A DNA stretch of 64,000 nt from Strongylocentrotus droebachiensis. Lineage: Eukaryota; Echinodermata; Echinoidea; Camarodonta; Strongylocentrotidae. Each line of letters begins with the position of its first letter. Position 1 is the stretch's first letter. The notes under the pieces were generated by a model. That model did not search any database. It had not been told where the DNA came from and worked only from the letters and a program-made list of their open reading frames with translations. Position numbers and translations under genes: made by a program. Below are positions 37,100 to 48,318 of this stretch, in pieces. Where the stretch lies: the NCBI GenBank assembly GCA_035222895.1, contig JAVYIG010004930.1, positions 1 to 64,000 on the forward strand, in the 5' to 3' direction.

Positions 37100-38750
37100 G
37101 GTGACCCCCAACCTATAATCTGTTATTTATTTTCTGGATTTATATTATTCCTTTCGTATTACGTATTTGGGAACTATAATAAAAATAATTAAAATTATAA
37201 TAATGATAATAACAATAATATTAATTGAAATAATTATAATAATATTAGCAAATAATATTACTAATATTATTAGTAATAGTTTATAATAATGATGATGATA
37301 ATGATAATCACATTTTGTACAGCACTTATTACTACATTATATAAGCGCTGTACATTCTAAGTAGTATTACCCGGTCATTTGATTCAATTTCTAATCCGCA
37401 CAAAAAATGGTTTCAGTTTTCACTTTCAGTTTTATTTTTCAGTTCCAACATAACAGTGATTTTGACAAGAAAACAGATATACAATTCAATATTCAATGAT
37501 AGATACATTTAACATGGTTTAAAGTTATAAAATAGAAAGTATACATAAATATCCAGTATAATAGTTATATTTAATTTTAAGTTAAACCTTACCATCAAAT
37601 AAGTTTTTACATGCCAAATAGTGTTTCAGATTGTTCATTTTGCGCATTTAATTTAGTGCAAAACATGAAAATACATAAACATACTTGTACAAAAATACGA
37701 TATAACACAAAAGGAAGAAATATCAGATCAACAAAAAGCAAACTGGAAAAGATCAGTTTTAAGGTTGCTTTTGAAAAATTCTACTGTAAGAATACATAAG
37801 ACGTCGACAAAAAAAAATTGCATTCATTTTTGCCGAATATAAAGAAATGATAATCCTCAAAATCTCAAGTTCGGAACAAAATTAAAGGAGTCCTTTGGAT
37901 GCAAAGTGTATGTTTGAAGACAGAATGGGCAAAAAAGGAAAAACAAAAATCATATTTTCCAACATTAACTGTGTGTGGGAAGTGTCACCACCTGATGATC
38001 ACGTGTAGTAATCAAAATCAAACCGTTCTAAGGCATGAAAACAGATAGGCAAGATAAATGGACAACCTATATATAATATACATTTTTTTAATCGAGTTCT
38101 TGAGAATTGATGGTTCAATTCATGGCTCAACCTAATAAAATTTGAAGCATAAACCTTTAAAAATATTACACTGAGTCTCTCTTTTTTTAGTTCTTCAGGA
38201 TCGGTATATTTAGATATACACATATATATTCTCTGTTTGACCTGTGTCCTAAACGATTATGCAAATAAATCAGCACGTTGAAGCAGAACATGGCACCCAA
38301 CGACATTGTTATCCATGTTCACGGCCCCTTATGTAATATGTTGGTAGTCGGACAATGTTTTCTGTATGCGTATTGATATAAACCAGTGCTTGTTTTAACC
38401 TCATCTGACCTAGCAACAGGTAACATATATAAACTATCACTTGAATAGGCTATTGTGGTGACGGATCGGATTAAAGTCCGTACAAATGACCACAACGAGA
38501 ACAAAAAATTGAATAAAATTAACGCATATTCAAACTACTATTATGCACTTAAACCGTAAGTTATATGTTTGCATGTAGTGATTATAACACGATAATTACA
38601 TACTATTGCACGACAACATTTACATTTCACAGATCAGTGAAAGGTTCCTTTAAAAAGTAACACTGAATGTTTAGTATCGAATTCGACGTAGTGACCTTAT
38701 ATTGTAGCAAGTTAACTCATTTGAAGTTCATTTGTTACGCTCTTCAATAA
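37100..38750. other. AT-rich intergenic DNA downstream of the GPCR gene
   Basis: TAAT-rich low-complexity sequence (about 37170-37320) is followed by an imperfect hairpin near 37312-37365, TGTACAGCAC against GCGCTGTACA, that resembles a SINE body. No gene was recognised. Confidence 0.4.
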
Positions 38751-38758
38751 TAAAATAT

Positions 38759-39045
38759 TAATAATAGGCCTAATAATAATAATAATAATAGCTACATTTA
38801 CATTGGATGCTCAAAGCCCCTAACAAAGTAGGCTTTAGCCCAGCTGCCCTAATGCGCTAAAAGCATTCAAGAAGTTAATTCCTACCAGTTACCCATTTTA
38901 CTACACTTAGGTGGAGAGTGCCAAATGTAGATTATTGTTTTGCCCAAGGACATTCATAGTGCCGCCGCGATGGGACACGAACCGCGGACATTGTGATCCA
39001 CAAACCGGTGATGTATCTACTAGACCACGACACCACTACGATGAT
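38759..39045 (-). mobile_element. tRNA-derived SINE with a TTA tail
   Basis: On the minus strand the head starts near 39045 with GTGTCGTGGTCTAGTAGATAC (A-box-like). It runs through TTTGTGGATCACAATG to a B-box-like GGTTCGTGTCC near 38970. The body carries the CTTGGGCAAAACAATAATCT and TTAGGGCAGCTGGGCTAAAG segments and ends in (TTA)n at 38759-38795. It lies about 200 bp downstream of the GPCR stop codon, so it may be inside the 3' UTR. Confidence 0.7.
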
Positions 39046-39244
39046 CGGCAACACCCAGGTACTACAGTGCAAAAGATTTCCCTTTTCTAAAAGAAGAATC
39101 AATTCGTTGTAAGTCGAGTTAAAACCAATGGAAGAAAGTCGGGTCTGCGGGTGTTTGTCGAAAAACGAAAAAAGAGCTTTTACCGTATTGCGGCCAACGT
39201 AAACTCTTAAATACTTAAAATCTAATCTAAGTACCCTATCTGAT

Positions 39245-39874
39245 CTATAGTTTTGTATTTTCCGTTTCTTCATTGGTGTCCCCGTTCGTCGGTCTGATGT
39301 CACTGAAGGTAACCTCTTTCGAGTCGCTCGATTTCACTCTCGGCCTCCGCACCAGTGTCGTCGTGCTCACGTTACTCTGTGCACTGCTGCTAGTAGTACG
39401 CGTACGCGTTCGCGCACGGTCCTTGTACACCCCCATCGGCCCAGGCGAGAGCGCACTCGTGACCATGTTAGGAACTTCCGGCGTTATGAAGATCACAGCA
39501 TAAAGCTTGATTACGAAGAGACAGACTAGGACCAAAATGGCGTTCAGACTCGTCAGGATATCGGAATACAAGCCGCTTTCGAATTCGAGGTTCGCCGTCA
39601 CGTAAGGGACGCTGAATGCGCCGATGAGGATACAGCTTCCGAACGACGAGAAGGCGATGAAGCGAGCTTCGTGGTAATTGTCGGGGAGATGGCGACCGAG
39701 GATGGTGAAGATACAGCAGATGATGAGAAATGGGAAGTTAAAGATGATGGTGGAGAGGGGCTCAGGCCACCAAACATCGCAGCACATCTGTATCTTCAGT
39801 TCACCGTTTTGTATGTAGGAAAACGGAATAACTTTGCTAGGATTCAGTAGGAGCCATGTTGTCTCTATGCCCAC
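39245..39874 (-). CDS. Class C GPCR (mGluR-like), exon 4: TM5-TM7 and C-terminal tail
   Basis: This is the last exon, encoding residues 736-944. It begins after acceptor TTAATTGCAG with VGIETTWLLLNP, completing TM4. The second extracellular loop follows with a CC pair (QMCCDVWW), then TM5 (about 774-795), the third intracellular loop, TM6 (about 807-829) and TM7 (about 840-865). The i3 segment GRHLPDNYHEARFIAF keeps the class C signature (R-x-LP-x-N-x-x-EA-K/R-F-I-x-F). TM7 reads LFVIKLYAVIF, so the usual Pro of the xPKxY motif is Ile while Lys and Tyr remain. TM6 lacks the family's usual Trp. The cytoplasmic tail is about 79 residues, rich in Ser, Thr and Arg, and ends TKL, a class I PDZ-ligand pattern. 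The stop is TAG at 39245-39247. Confidence 0.9.
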   Translation of the reverse strand: MGIETTWLLLNPSKVIPFSYIQNGELKIQMCCDVWWPEPLSTIIFNFPFLIICCIFTILGRHLPDNYHEARFIAFSSFGSCILIGAFSVPYVTANLEFESGLYSDILTSLNAILVLVCLFVIKLYAVIFITPEVPNMVTSALSPGPMGVYKDRARTRTRTTSSSAQSNVSTTTLVRRPRVKSSDSKEVTFSDIRPTNGDTNEETENTKL

Positions 39875-40496
39875 CTGCAATTAAATACAAAAAAGTAGGA
39901 CGGATTTGAATCATCAAAGCCTAACATTTTATTGCAATATTTTATTAATGACATTTTCCTTTATACCATCTTACAACGTAAAATGAATGTTAGCAAGGAG
40001 TAATGGTCACTCTTTCACTCACAAGCATGAGGAGTTAGTGGACGAGATCATGCATTAGACTTTCTTAAGGACTCAATTGAATTAGAGGACACAGCATGTA
40101 GAGTTCAGCCATAAACGACTGTTGAGGGCGTTATCTTACATTCTTTTACACGGACTTTACGCCTTTCCGGCTTTCAACAGACTATCATGAATTGCTAAAT
40201 AGTTACTTTCTTCTCTTGAATCTTTGATACCACCATCTCAAAGGCCACGTATATCATTCGCCTCATCTGGTAGGGAAAGAGTGTTATAGCTATAACACAT
40301 ATACGAGTGTGTGGATTATAACTTGGGCCATCTCTCTAACAATTCTTAATTTGCAAATGTGAACAAATATGAAGAAATTATAAATGGCGAATTTTGCCTT
40401 TCTCCGGAGACTTTTTTTTTTTTTGGGGGGGGGGGAATTAGGTCCGATAATCTCCGCTCCCCATTTAAAGTTTTTTAGCAATTTTAATCCACTCAC
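39875..40496 (-). other. Third intron of the GPCR gene
   Basis: This 622-bp phase-0 intron splits TM4. It has a GTGAGT donor and a TTGCAG acceptor. A T tract followed by a G tract (about 40412-40434 on the plus strand) lies near the donor. Nothing else was recognised in it. Confidence 0.75.
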
Positions 40497-41662
40497 CTGA
40501 AGCAAGACCGCTAGGGCAATGAGCGCAAGCTGACCACAGAGACCCAAGAGATTAGCGCTTTCTTGTGAGTCAGTGGCCTTTGCCTTCTTGAAGATTCGGT
40601 AGAGCCGTACGCATTTGATAGCAAGTGGCACGTAGATGATGGTGTAGGTGACTGATCCGGCTACTCTGGTGAAGGTACAGAGGATCTCTGAAGGAGGAAG
40701 CACGGCCATAAGTCCGACACCGAAACCGGTCACCGTGCCAAACAGGACCAAGAGATGGAGAACGGGACCAGAACCCTTGATCAGGGTGTCCTTAATGTTG
40801 TAGACAAACAGAACAAATATAATTAGAGCAGTCAGGAGCCCAATACCAGAAAGACCTACCAGGAACGGTCCCAACCAGCTGTGGAACACCAACGGGACCG
40901 ACTCTACGGTTGAACAGGTGGTGTAGTCAGTGGACGGATCAGGGAGGCCGTCTGCCGGGCACGGTACGCATTCGGTCTCAGTGGCGACGATCTCATCCAG
41001 CTCACATTGCCGACAGTTCCAGCAACATGTGGCAGTATCACGGATACGATCCTTGACCTGCCGACTTGCGCACTCTTCGCTGCAGATAGACGTAGGTGGC
41101 GTGGTGGTGTTCCAGCCAACATCTGTATAGAACCGTATATCAAAACCGTTCAACTCCAGACGAGCTTCCAGCGTTGGACCATCTTCCCAGTACCCTACAC
41201 GCTCTGCTTCCAAAATAACACCATCCGGACCCAAGCGATAGTTCTCGATGGCATACCTTCCCTCCCCATCGCCATCCTGGTTAAAACTGAAATTCCCATT
41301 GGCTAAGCTCTCAAAGGTCGTTGCAAACAGGTACGGAGCAAGATGTGTTCCATTGGTGCCAAGCCGAACGACGCACGCCGTCACGTCTGTCTCATCCATA
41401 CACTCCTCCTCCATCATGGTGTCCAGGGCGTAGGCGTAGGCAAAGACTGCATCCATGACAAGCGTCTCGAAGCTTGGAAGACGACTGTTCAATACCCGCT
41501 CGCGGCAAGCCTGCTGAGCGGCCTCATCATCCTGTAGACAGTCCACGTATCTCTCGAAGAACTCCCCCACCCATGGGTTATCGCTCGTACTCGGGTTGAT
41601 CTGGGCGAACATGTCGTCGAAAGCTTCTAAGCTCTTTGAGAAAGGAACAGTGGATATCATTC
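40497..41662 (-). CDS. Class C GPCR (mGluR-like), exon 3: lobe end, cysteine-rich domain, TM1-TM4
   Basis: This exon encodes residues 347-735. It starts after acceptor CCCTACAG; its first two bases complete a Gly codon with the last base of exon 2, then ISTVPFSKSLEAF follows. It finishes the ligand-binding domain, including the ERY and SLANGNFSF regions. The cysteine-rich linker of about residues 540-596 has all nine cysteines in mGluR spacing (C-3-C, CC-2-C-2-C, C-2-C, C). TM1 is near 610-635, followed by the i1 loop NIKDTLIKGSGPVLH, TM2 near 646-668, and TM3 near 676-700 starting LCTFTR with the conserved disulfide Cys. The start of TM4 is at 718-735. The donor is CTTCAG|GTGAGT with phase 0. 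The open frame past the donor (VSGLKLLKNF onward) is intron. Confidence 0.92.
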
Positions 41663-42807
41663 CTGTAGGGATTGCGAGACAAGAAAAAGATGATTAAAGA
41701 TAAAGTTGAGTACTGGTAAAAAAAAGAAAATTATTTCTCACAGAATCAAACGAATCTTACACTGAATGTTCAAGATTACAAATAAATGACATGTGCCAAA
41801 CAATTTTGGAAGAAAATGTATACTGGCTGAGTAATGAGCATAGAAAGACAAGGAATCAAGGTAGTACCAACCCCGACACCATGCGTGTTGTCCCATACAT
41901 AGCTTTCTGTGTATGTGCTTGTTACTTTACCAAGACTCGGTCAAATTTATTATGATTTTGATGACTCCAGAACCTTGCAGTGCACACCAATACTTACATG
42001 CTACATGATCAACTGTTTCTGATCCTTTCCACACCTTTTCTTTCACAATGCAATCGCATTACCAGTACTAAACTTTATCTTTAACCCTTACTCATGAAAA
42101 TTATTCCTGACTTATATACACTCATATAGTTATAAACTCTGTTGAATTGATTTGATTTCTTTTTATTGATTTCTTTATCATCTTTTAAAACATTCATATT
42201 CATGCGCATTAATCATGATAATATTATATCAATGATACTCCCCCCCCCCCATATAGAAAATCGATTGTGGTGGTTTTTTCGTGTGGAATGCATTGAAATC
42301 GTGATGTGTTCTTCATCCAAGACTTGTCCTTATTCTTAACTATATACGTTGAAGTAATTCATTTGATTCAAACTAACAAGAATATAACGTGGTATAACAG
42401 TAATGTTGATTTTTAATATCATGAAATACACAATCTAGTCCTCTAAACACTTGACTTTGGTCGTTAAAGGTCATTGGTTGGAGCCCGACATTGCATCAAT
42501 GTCGTATGGTTAGACAGTAATCTTATCATTATCATTATTTGTCAGTTAAAACTGTGTGTTTTTTCTTCTGATTTTTTAAAAAGATTCCTTTGTTGATCGA
42601 AGGCCTACCTTGAATTCTAAAAAGTCAATATCTAAGATGTTGACTTGAAGACAAGATAATTTTCAACTGATTTACTGTTTATAAATAAATAGTATGGATA
42701 ACATTATTTATGCTTGTACATGTAGCAGCAGAAGGCACCCCTACGAGCAGTAATAGCTTATTGAATTAAAAAGCCTATTAAATTCGTGCTTTGAAGCTCA
42801 AGCTTTT

Positions 42808-42915
42808 AGTGATATGCACTGCAATCGGCTATGTCACAATTAGCCGGATAATCAACTCGACAAGTCTTGTTCATTATCCGATTGTGACTTAACCAGCGTG
42901 CAGTGCATATTCACT
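42808..42915. mobile_element. Foldback element with arms of about 45 bp
   Basis: AGTGATATGCACTGCAATCG and onward (to 42854) pairs with the complement at 42872-42915, with a loop of about 17 bp. It sits in the second GPCR intron. Both arms contain GTCACAAT..CCGGATAAT. Confidence 0.7.
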
Positions 42916-43577
42916 TATGTATTATTAATTTTTGCATAATGAATTTTATAATTTTGAATTATGGTAATTATAATAAAAGGTTATTACAAGCGAATAGTAG
43001 AATACTACCTGCTGTTCTCCATTATTGAATGCAGTTCCTATCGTCGCTAAACTTTTAATAATCTAATAATCAAAATGGGGTTTCGTACTGACTAGCAGGT
43101 CCTTGTAACATGCCATTGCCTATACCTCATATTCACACACCTTAATACAGCCAAAAGCAAAACGAAAATATCCCGCGAAATGTGCCACGCGTTTATGCTT
43201 TATTAATCTTTTTCCTTTTTCATTAATTGGAAAATTATTTTTGCCGAATATCCTTGAATGTGGCTTTTTACCTGATTGTTTAGCTGCTTGCTCTTCGCCT
43301 TCGATATAGGATGACGGATGCATATCAATAAAACATATTCTCTCACATGATCTATAATGTATATGCCACCACCATGATGTTCATTATTTTTAAGTGCTGC
43401 AAATACTGGAAAGCAACAGGCCATAAAGCGTCCCTGCTTATACTATTTTGCCACCCACACTCCTACTGAACAAGCAATTATTTCTGGTTAACGTGGAAAT
43501 AGTTCTCTCGTACTTAAGTGACATCATGTTTTACACAAGAAAATTCATTTTGCAAGGGTAAATTTTGATAATCATCA

Positions 43578-43756
43578 TTAAAGACCGTCAATACTACTGG
43601 GCCAAGAGGGATTAGACCACACAGCGAGGTCACTGACTAACTCAGCTCTCAACTAACATAAGAAAAAGAGGATCACGGGGGACCAACAGGCACCGATTGG
43701 GGAAGTTTTCTATATAGAGGGAGCAAGTAGCTACAAGTAGGACAGTGGGGCTTTAA
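43578..43756 (+). mobile_element. TTAA-flanked MITE, copy 1
   Basis: TTAA stands at both ends (43578-43581 and 43753-43756). The body contains CCGTCAATACTAC, CTCAGCTCTCAACTAACATA, GGGGGACCAACAGGCACCGA and CTACAAGTA..GACAGTGGGGCT. Two further copies lie 3.5-5 kb away in the same intron. TTAA specificity is seen in piggyBac-type insertion, but the ends do not carry the usual piggyBac CCC start, so the superfamily is open. Confidence 0.7.
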
Positions 43757-44359
43757 GACTTGTTTTGGGTGTTTTTTGTCGAAGGGTTTCAAAGAGTGAA
43801 CGAAACAAGACCAAATTTATTTTAAATTAGAAAGGGCAAATCAAATAATTTCAAATTAATATATACATTGGACAACCTTGCATCGAAATGAATATCACCT
43901 TTCGCAATTACTATATCAATCAGATTTCGATTATCTTTCTGCCACAGCTAAATTTACCGACCATCAATACGCCGCAGACGAAAAATGAGTTTCATATAAG
44001 CTCGTCGATATATGAAAGGAAAACAAATTCCTGATTCATTCATTACGAAATGGCAAGGATGCCTTAACTTCATTTTATCAATCCGTTTATTGAGAGAAAT
44101 CATCGTCGAGCTATGTTGTAACGGTTCATTGTTGCACATTATTTGAAACGACATGTATTCCTAGGTTATGAATTATATATTTGTGTGCTGTTTCTCTGCA
44201 GCAAAGGATGATAATTTAATCTGTAAAATGTAATCCTTAGAGAATTTCATGGTCATGGAATTATAAATGATAAATAAGTTTTTGTCAATGACATCTTTTT
44301 ATAGCTATAATCGTCAGCTGAAGGTTGATAATGTTTCTGATGAAAAGGTGTAATAACGA

Positions 44360-44680
44360 CGATGTGATGATGATTATAAAAGAGAATGCTGATGAAAATG
44401 GCAACAGTAATTATGATAATGATAATTATGACGACGACGATGGTGATGATGAAGGGTGATGTTAAAAGAGAAAGTTGATGTTAATGGCAATGATGATAAT
44501 GATTATTTTGACGACGTTTAGGATGATAACAGTGATGATAAGGATGAAGATAACAATGATGATCATAATGATAGTGATGATGATGGTGATATAATGATCA
44601 TAATGAGTGTAATAACGATAGTAATGAAAATGATAATGGTAATGACAATGATAATAATAATGTCTATTTAAAAATATTTG
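44360..44680. repeat. GAT/AAT-rich low-complexity DNA
   Basis: Degenerate GATGATAATGAT runs in which a block with AAAGAGAA, GTTGATG and GACGACG recurs about 90 bp apart. The His/Tyr/Ile-rich ORF on the minus strand is an artefact. Confidence 0.65.
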
Positions 44681-45770
44681 TGAGTGATTGTAACTGTGAC
44701 GGAAATCATTATCTATACATCTAGAGACAAACGGCAATTTAATAATGATGTCCCTTCCAACATACTGTATGTGATATTTTGTCAGGATGCCCATCACTAT
44801 TGAAACACCGTTGATATATATGTTTGCTGTTCCAGTCTACTACTTTAATTGAAAACCACAGCAAAACGTGACATCGCACACCGCTTCGCAATTTCGCCCA
44901 TATCCTGCCGAATAAAAGCGATCTGATATTCGCGCTATGCAAACAAGCCGTGCTCGGCAAAACATGTATTCAATAATTCATGCACTCTATCTCATGTTCA
45001 TGCACTTTCCAATCGCATATGAAAAGGCATGGTGTTGTTGTTCTTCATTTGGAACGTCAAGAATGGGAGAGGGAACTAATTGCTTACTGATCTATAAAAC
45101 AGGCCTCCCCCAAAAAAGTGCCCACAAAGGGACCGACCGAATTTATATGATTCTCTTTGGTCGTGCACAAAAAAACTTGGACTTTCTTGTGCATACATAG
45201 CTTCTGGGGCATATGATTATCAAACTGCATTAATCTAAGGAGCATAATTAAGATTGGCATCAGTTGTTAATCTGCTCCTTTTACAGGCCGCTGAAATCTT
45301 CGTTGTTATGGTAATGTACGCCGTGCGCGGTTATTTGCGAATCGAATTCAAATTTGACTTTTTTGTGTTGCTTTGCAGATAAGAGGTATGATTTTTTTCT
45401 TTAGTTGAATTTAGAGGCAGTGATCCAAGGATGACGGGGTGGGTGAACGCTTTTCATTAAAGCTTACTACAGGCAAAGACTACAGTCCCCCTCCACCCAA
45501 CATTTTTGTGTGTACAATCGTCACCTCATATTTTTGAATTAATAGTTCCGGCAGTGAGGTGGTCTATTTGTAATTTTGTGTCAAAATTCTTGTGAGACTG
45601 CGAAGCAAGCTCGCAAAATTTAGAACTGCAAGGTTAATATTCAAGCAAAAGACATGAGCCCTCCTTGAAAACTTTTACGCCAATGCAAAATGTATATATT
45701 ACTTTAAACCACAGACTTGTTTAATCGAGTCAGTACAATTAAAAGTGGTGTAGGTGTAGCCATTAATGGG

Positions 45771-45969
45771 CCACTGGTGTTATGGGGGGGGGGGGGGTAC
45801 TGATGGATGACATGCGACACAACGATGTCATCAAATAAGGGGAATATGGGAGGGTCGTACCTCCTTCTCTTCACATCGCCTGCTGCCGTTCTTGCAAGTC
45901 TCCTTGCCTTTGTTCCTTTTCCCTTTTTTTTGGATTCCGCCCCCCCCCCCCCCGGAAACTACGCCACTG
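45771..45969. mobile_element. hAT-like MITE remnant with poly-G and poly-C ends
   Basis: The right end in reverse reads CAGTGGCGTAGTTTCC, and the left end reads CACTGGTGTTATGG. A G tract (45785-45797) follows the left end and a C tract (45942-45954) precedes the right end. No target duplication was found. Confidence 0.45.
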
Positions 45970-46204
45970 ACCATGCACTCACACAAATCCCATACGTGGA
46001 GTCGGTACGTTGGTCTTCGTAGTAAAAGAGGAAATATATAAGAGCATGGCTCGGACACTCGAGGAAACCCGAAAGACACGATCGAAGTCCAGATTAATGA
46101 TGTCACTGCATGTTTGCGCACCTTTTACCATGTGTGTCATGATGGGACAGATCGAACTGCGATGTTCGGTCTCCTAACTCGTCTTTACACTCGCAGTCTT
46201 TAAC

Positions 46205-46322
46205 ATTAGGGACTTTTAGATTTGCGTGGACTGATACATGTGACGTCCATTCAAGGCAGTGCATTAAAAGGACGTCGATCGTAGCAATCTACGTTGTCGT
46301 TGTGCAAATCTAAAAGTCCTTA
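46205..46322. mobile_element. Foldback element, GGACTTTTAGATTTGC ends
   Basis: GGGACTTTTAGATTTGCG at 46209-46226 pairs with GCAAATCTAAAAGTCC near 46305-46320. GACGTCC and GGACGTC lie symmetrically inside. Confidence 0.65.
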
Positions 46323-46324
46323 TC

Positions 46325-46357
46325 ATTTCCTTTTTAATATGATATTAAAAAGGAAAT
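46325..46357. repeat. Perfect 33-bp palindrome
   Basis: Two 16-nt arms (ATTTCCTTTTTAATAT and its exact complement) are separated by one base. It directly abuts the foldback element at 46205-46322. Confidence 0.8.
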
Positions 46358-46800
46358 TTGAAGGTTGGGTTTCTCTCTCCAAAAGAATGACACGTGCATG
46401 TGTGGTACAGCATGGACCTTCATGGGTACAGGGATGTTCGTCGAATTTCCAGGGTCAGTTATTATTGCGAACTTACTTTAATCGGAAGGTCATTCGAATT
46501 GAACACAAGTACAACTTAGTATACAGTGGGGCGTATTGACCGTGAAAATACGCAAGGTATGTGCTATTCCCCACCCAATTCTTTGATCTATTCATCACGA
46601 ATTTTCGAAATAACGAAAATGGGGGATAAAGAATCTTTAAATATAAAACGTTCAGAATGATGAGTTGTGCTTAAGTGACAAATCGTTTTCCTTTTACCTA
46701 TACTTTGAGAAAACATGTTATTATTTCTGTTTGGAAATTGGCTCTATGTTACGGTTATGTGATTATATTCTAGCTTTCATTATTACATCCTTGATGTTAT

Positions 46801-47127
46801 GCTATGGTCACATTACCCAAAAGTAGACTGCTCGGCGGCCGAGCGGTGACTTTTTAACAAATTCTGCCCGGCGGCTGCCCGGCCACCGAGCGGCGGCCGC
46901 CCAGGCACCGCTCGTTCTTAGGGCATCGCTTGGTCGCCGCTGAAGTTTTAGCGCGGAGTTAAAATTTGGGCGGCGCCTGCTCACTTTTCACTCGCCGCCC
47001 AAAATACGCTCGGTGCCTGGGCGGTCGCCGCCCGGGCACCGACCTAATCGATGGGCGATGCCTAATTCCAGCAGCGACCGAGCAGGCTACTGATCGGTCG
47101 GTCGCTGCTCTGATTTGTGACCATAGC
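46801..47127. mobile_element. GC-rich MITE, GCTATGGTCACA ends
   Basis: The terminal inverted repeat GCTATGGTCACA (46801-46812) matches TGTGACCATAGC (47116-47127). The interior (about 46840-47100) is dense in CCGAGCGGC, GCCGCCC and CGGTGCC motifs in both orientations and is far richer in GC and CpG than anything around it. It is non-coding. Confidence 0.65.
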
Positions 47128-47165
47128 TTAAGTCATTCAGATACACAAAGTGGCATGCGTTGCTT

Positions 47166-47339
47166 TTAAAGCATGACTGCACTACAGTACTTGCAGCTAC
47201 TTGCGCCTTCTATATAGCAAACAATGCCTAAGTAGTGACTTTTGGTCCCCCGTGATCCCCTTTTTCTTATGTAAATTGAGATCTGACCACGCAGGGAGGT
47301 CTAATCCCTCCTGGCCAAACTAGTGCAGATATGCTTTAA
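47166..47339 (-). mobile_element. TTAA-flanked MITE, copy 2 (inverted)
   Basis: Reverse complement of copy 1, complete from TTAA to TTAA (47166-47169 and 47336-47339). It shares TCTTTTTCTTATGT and GGTCCCCCGTGATCC read on the plus strand. It is more diverged from copy 1 than copy 3 is. Confidence 0.65.
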
Positions 47340-47373
47340 GGTATCACTGGAACACGGTCGCTAGACCATGATG

Positions 47374-48256
47374 TACAGTGCGTCCCAGAAAAAACGAAAC
47401 CGAGAAGTATCGATGTTCTATCATAACTTAATCACAACTATAATTAATGAATGATACATATTTGGAAAGCTTAGAGTCTCCTCTTTCATGTGATGCTACT
47501 CAGATAATGCATATTTCACGCATGAGTGATTAAAAGCAATTTGAAGGAAGGAAACCAAAAAGACATTTGGCGGGCGGTTTCTGATTTTCGAAGAAAAATT
47601 CACATTTCTAGAAAGTTGAGTTTCTGCCCTTTCATATGACACCTCAATCAGCGAAAATGAGCGAGGAATGACAAAGTTCTGTTTGTTTAAAGTAGTGCTT
47701 GCATTTCCATAATTTGATTAAACGAATTCGTTTTTACTTGCTGCCTGCCGTATCAATAAACGAAATTAACAAAAGACTTAACTCCGTTTCGTCGACAATC
47801 AACGGTAGACGAGAGTCTTCATGCATGGCTGATTGTCAACGAAACGGAGTTAAGTCTTTTGTCAAATCTGCTTTTTGCTACGGCAGGCACCCAGTGAAAA
47901 CGAATTTGTTTGTTAAAATTATGAAAATGTAAGGGCTACTTTAAGCAAACAGAACTTCGTTATTCCTGGCTCATTTTTCTTGATTGAGGTATCATATGAA
48001 AGAGCAGAAAATGAACTTTCTAGAAATATGAATTTTCCTTGAAATTCAGATACCGCCCGCCAAATTAGTTTTTGGTTTACTTCCTTCAAATTGCTTTTAA
48101 TCACTCATGCATGAAATATGCATCACGTGAGTAGCATCAACTGAAAGAGGAGACTCTAAGCTTTCCAAATATGTATCATTCATTAATTATGGTTGTGATT
48201 AAGTTATGATAGAACATCGATACTTCTCGGTTTCGTTTTTTCTGGGACGCACTGTA
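47374..48256. mobile_element. Mariner-type long-armed hairpin element with TA duplication
   Basis: The element 47376-48254 starts CAGTGCGTCCCAGAAAAAAC and ends with its complement, flanked by TA on both sides. The arms run 47376 to about 47801 and about 47830 to 48254, so almost all of its 879 bp is a single inverted repeat with a loop of about 28 bp. The arms differ by scattered substitutions and small indels. There is no transposase ORF. The TA target and CAGTG-type end point to Tc1/mariner mobilisation. Confidence 0.85.
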
Positions 48257-48318
48257 TATCCAGAGCGATTTTCGCCGGACCAAACTGACACATCAAGATG
48301 AAGCGGACTGTACGTGTT

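Noticed and set aside
40290..40496. C-terminal extension of GPCR exon 3 after VLLQ
   Set aside because: It begins with GTGAGT, contains homopolymer tracts, and would destroy TM4; exon 4 continues the receptor properly.
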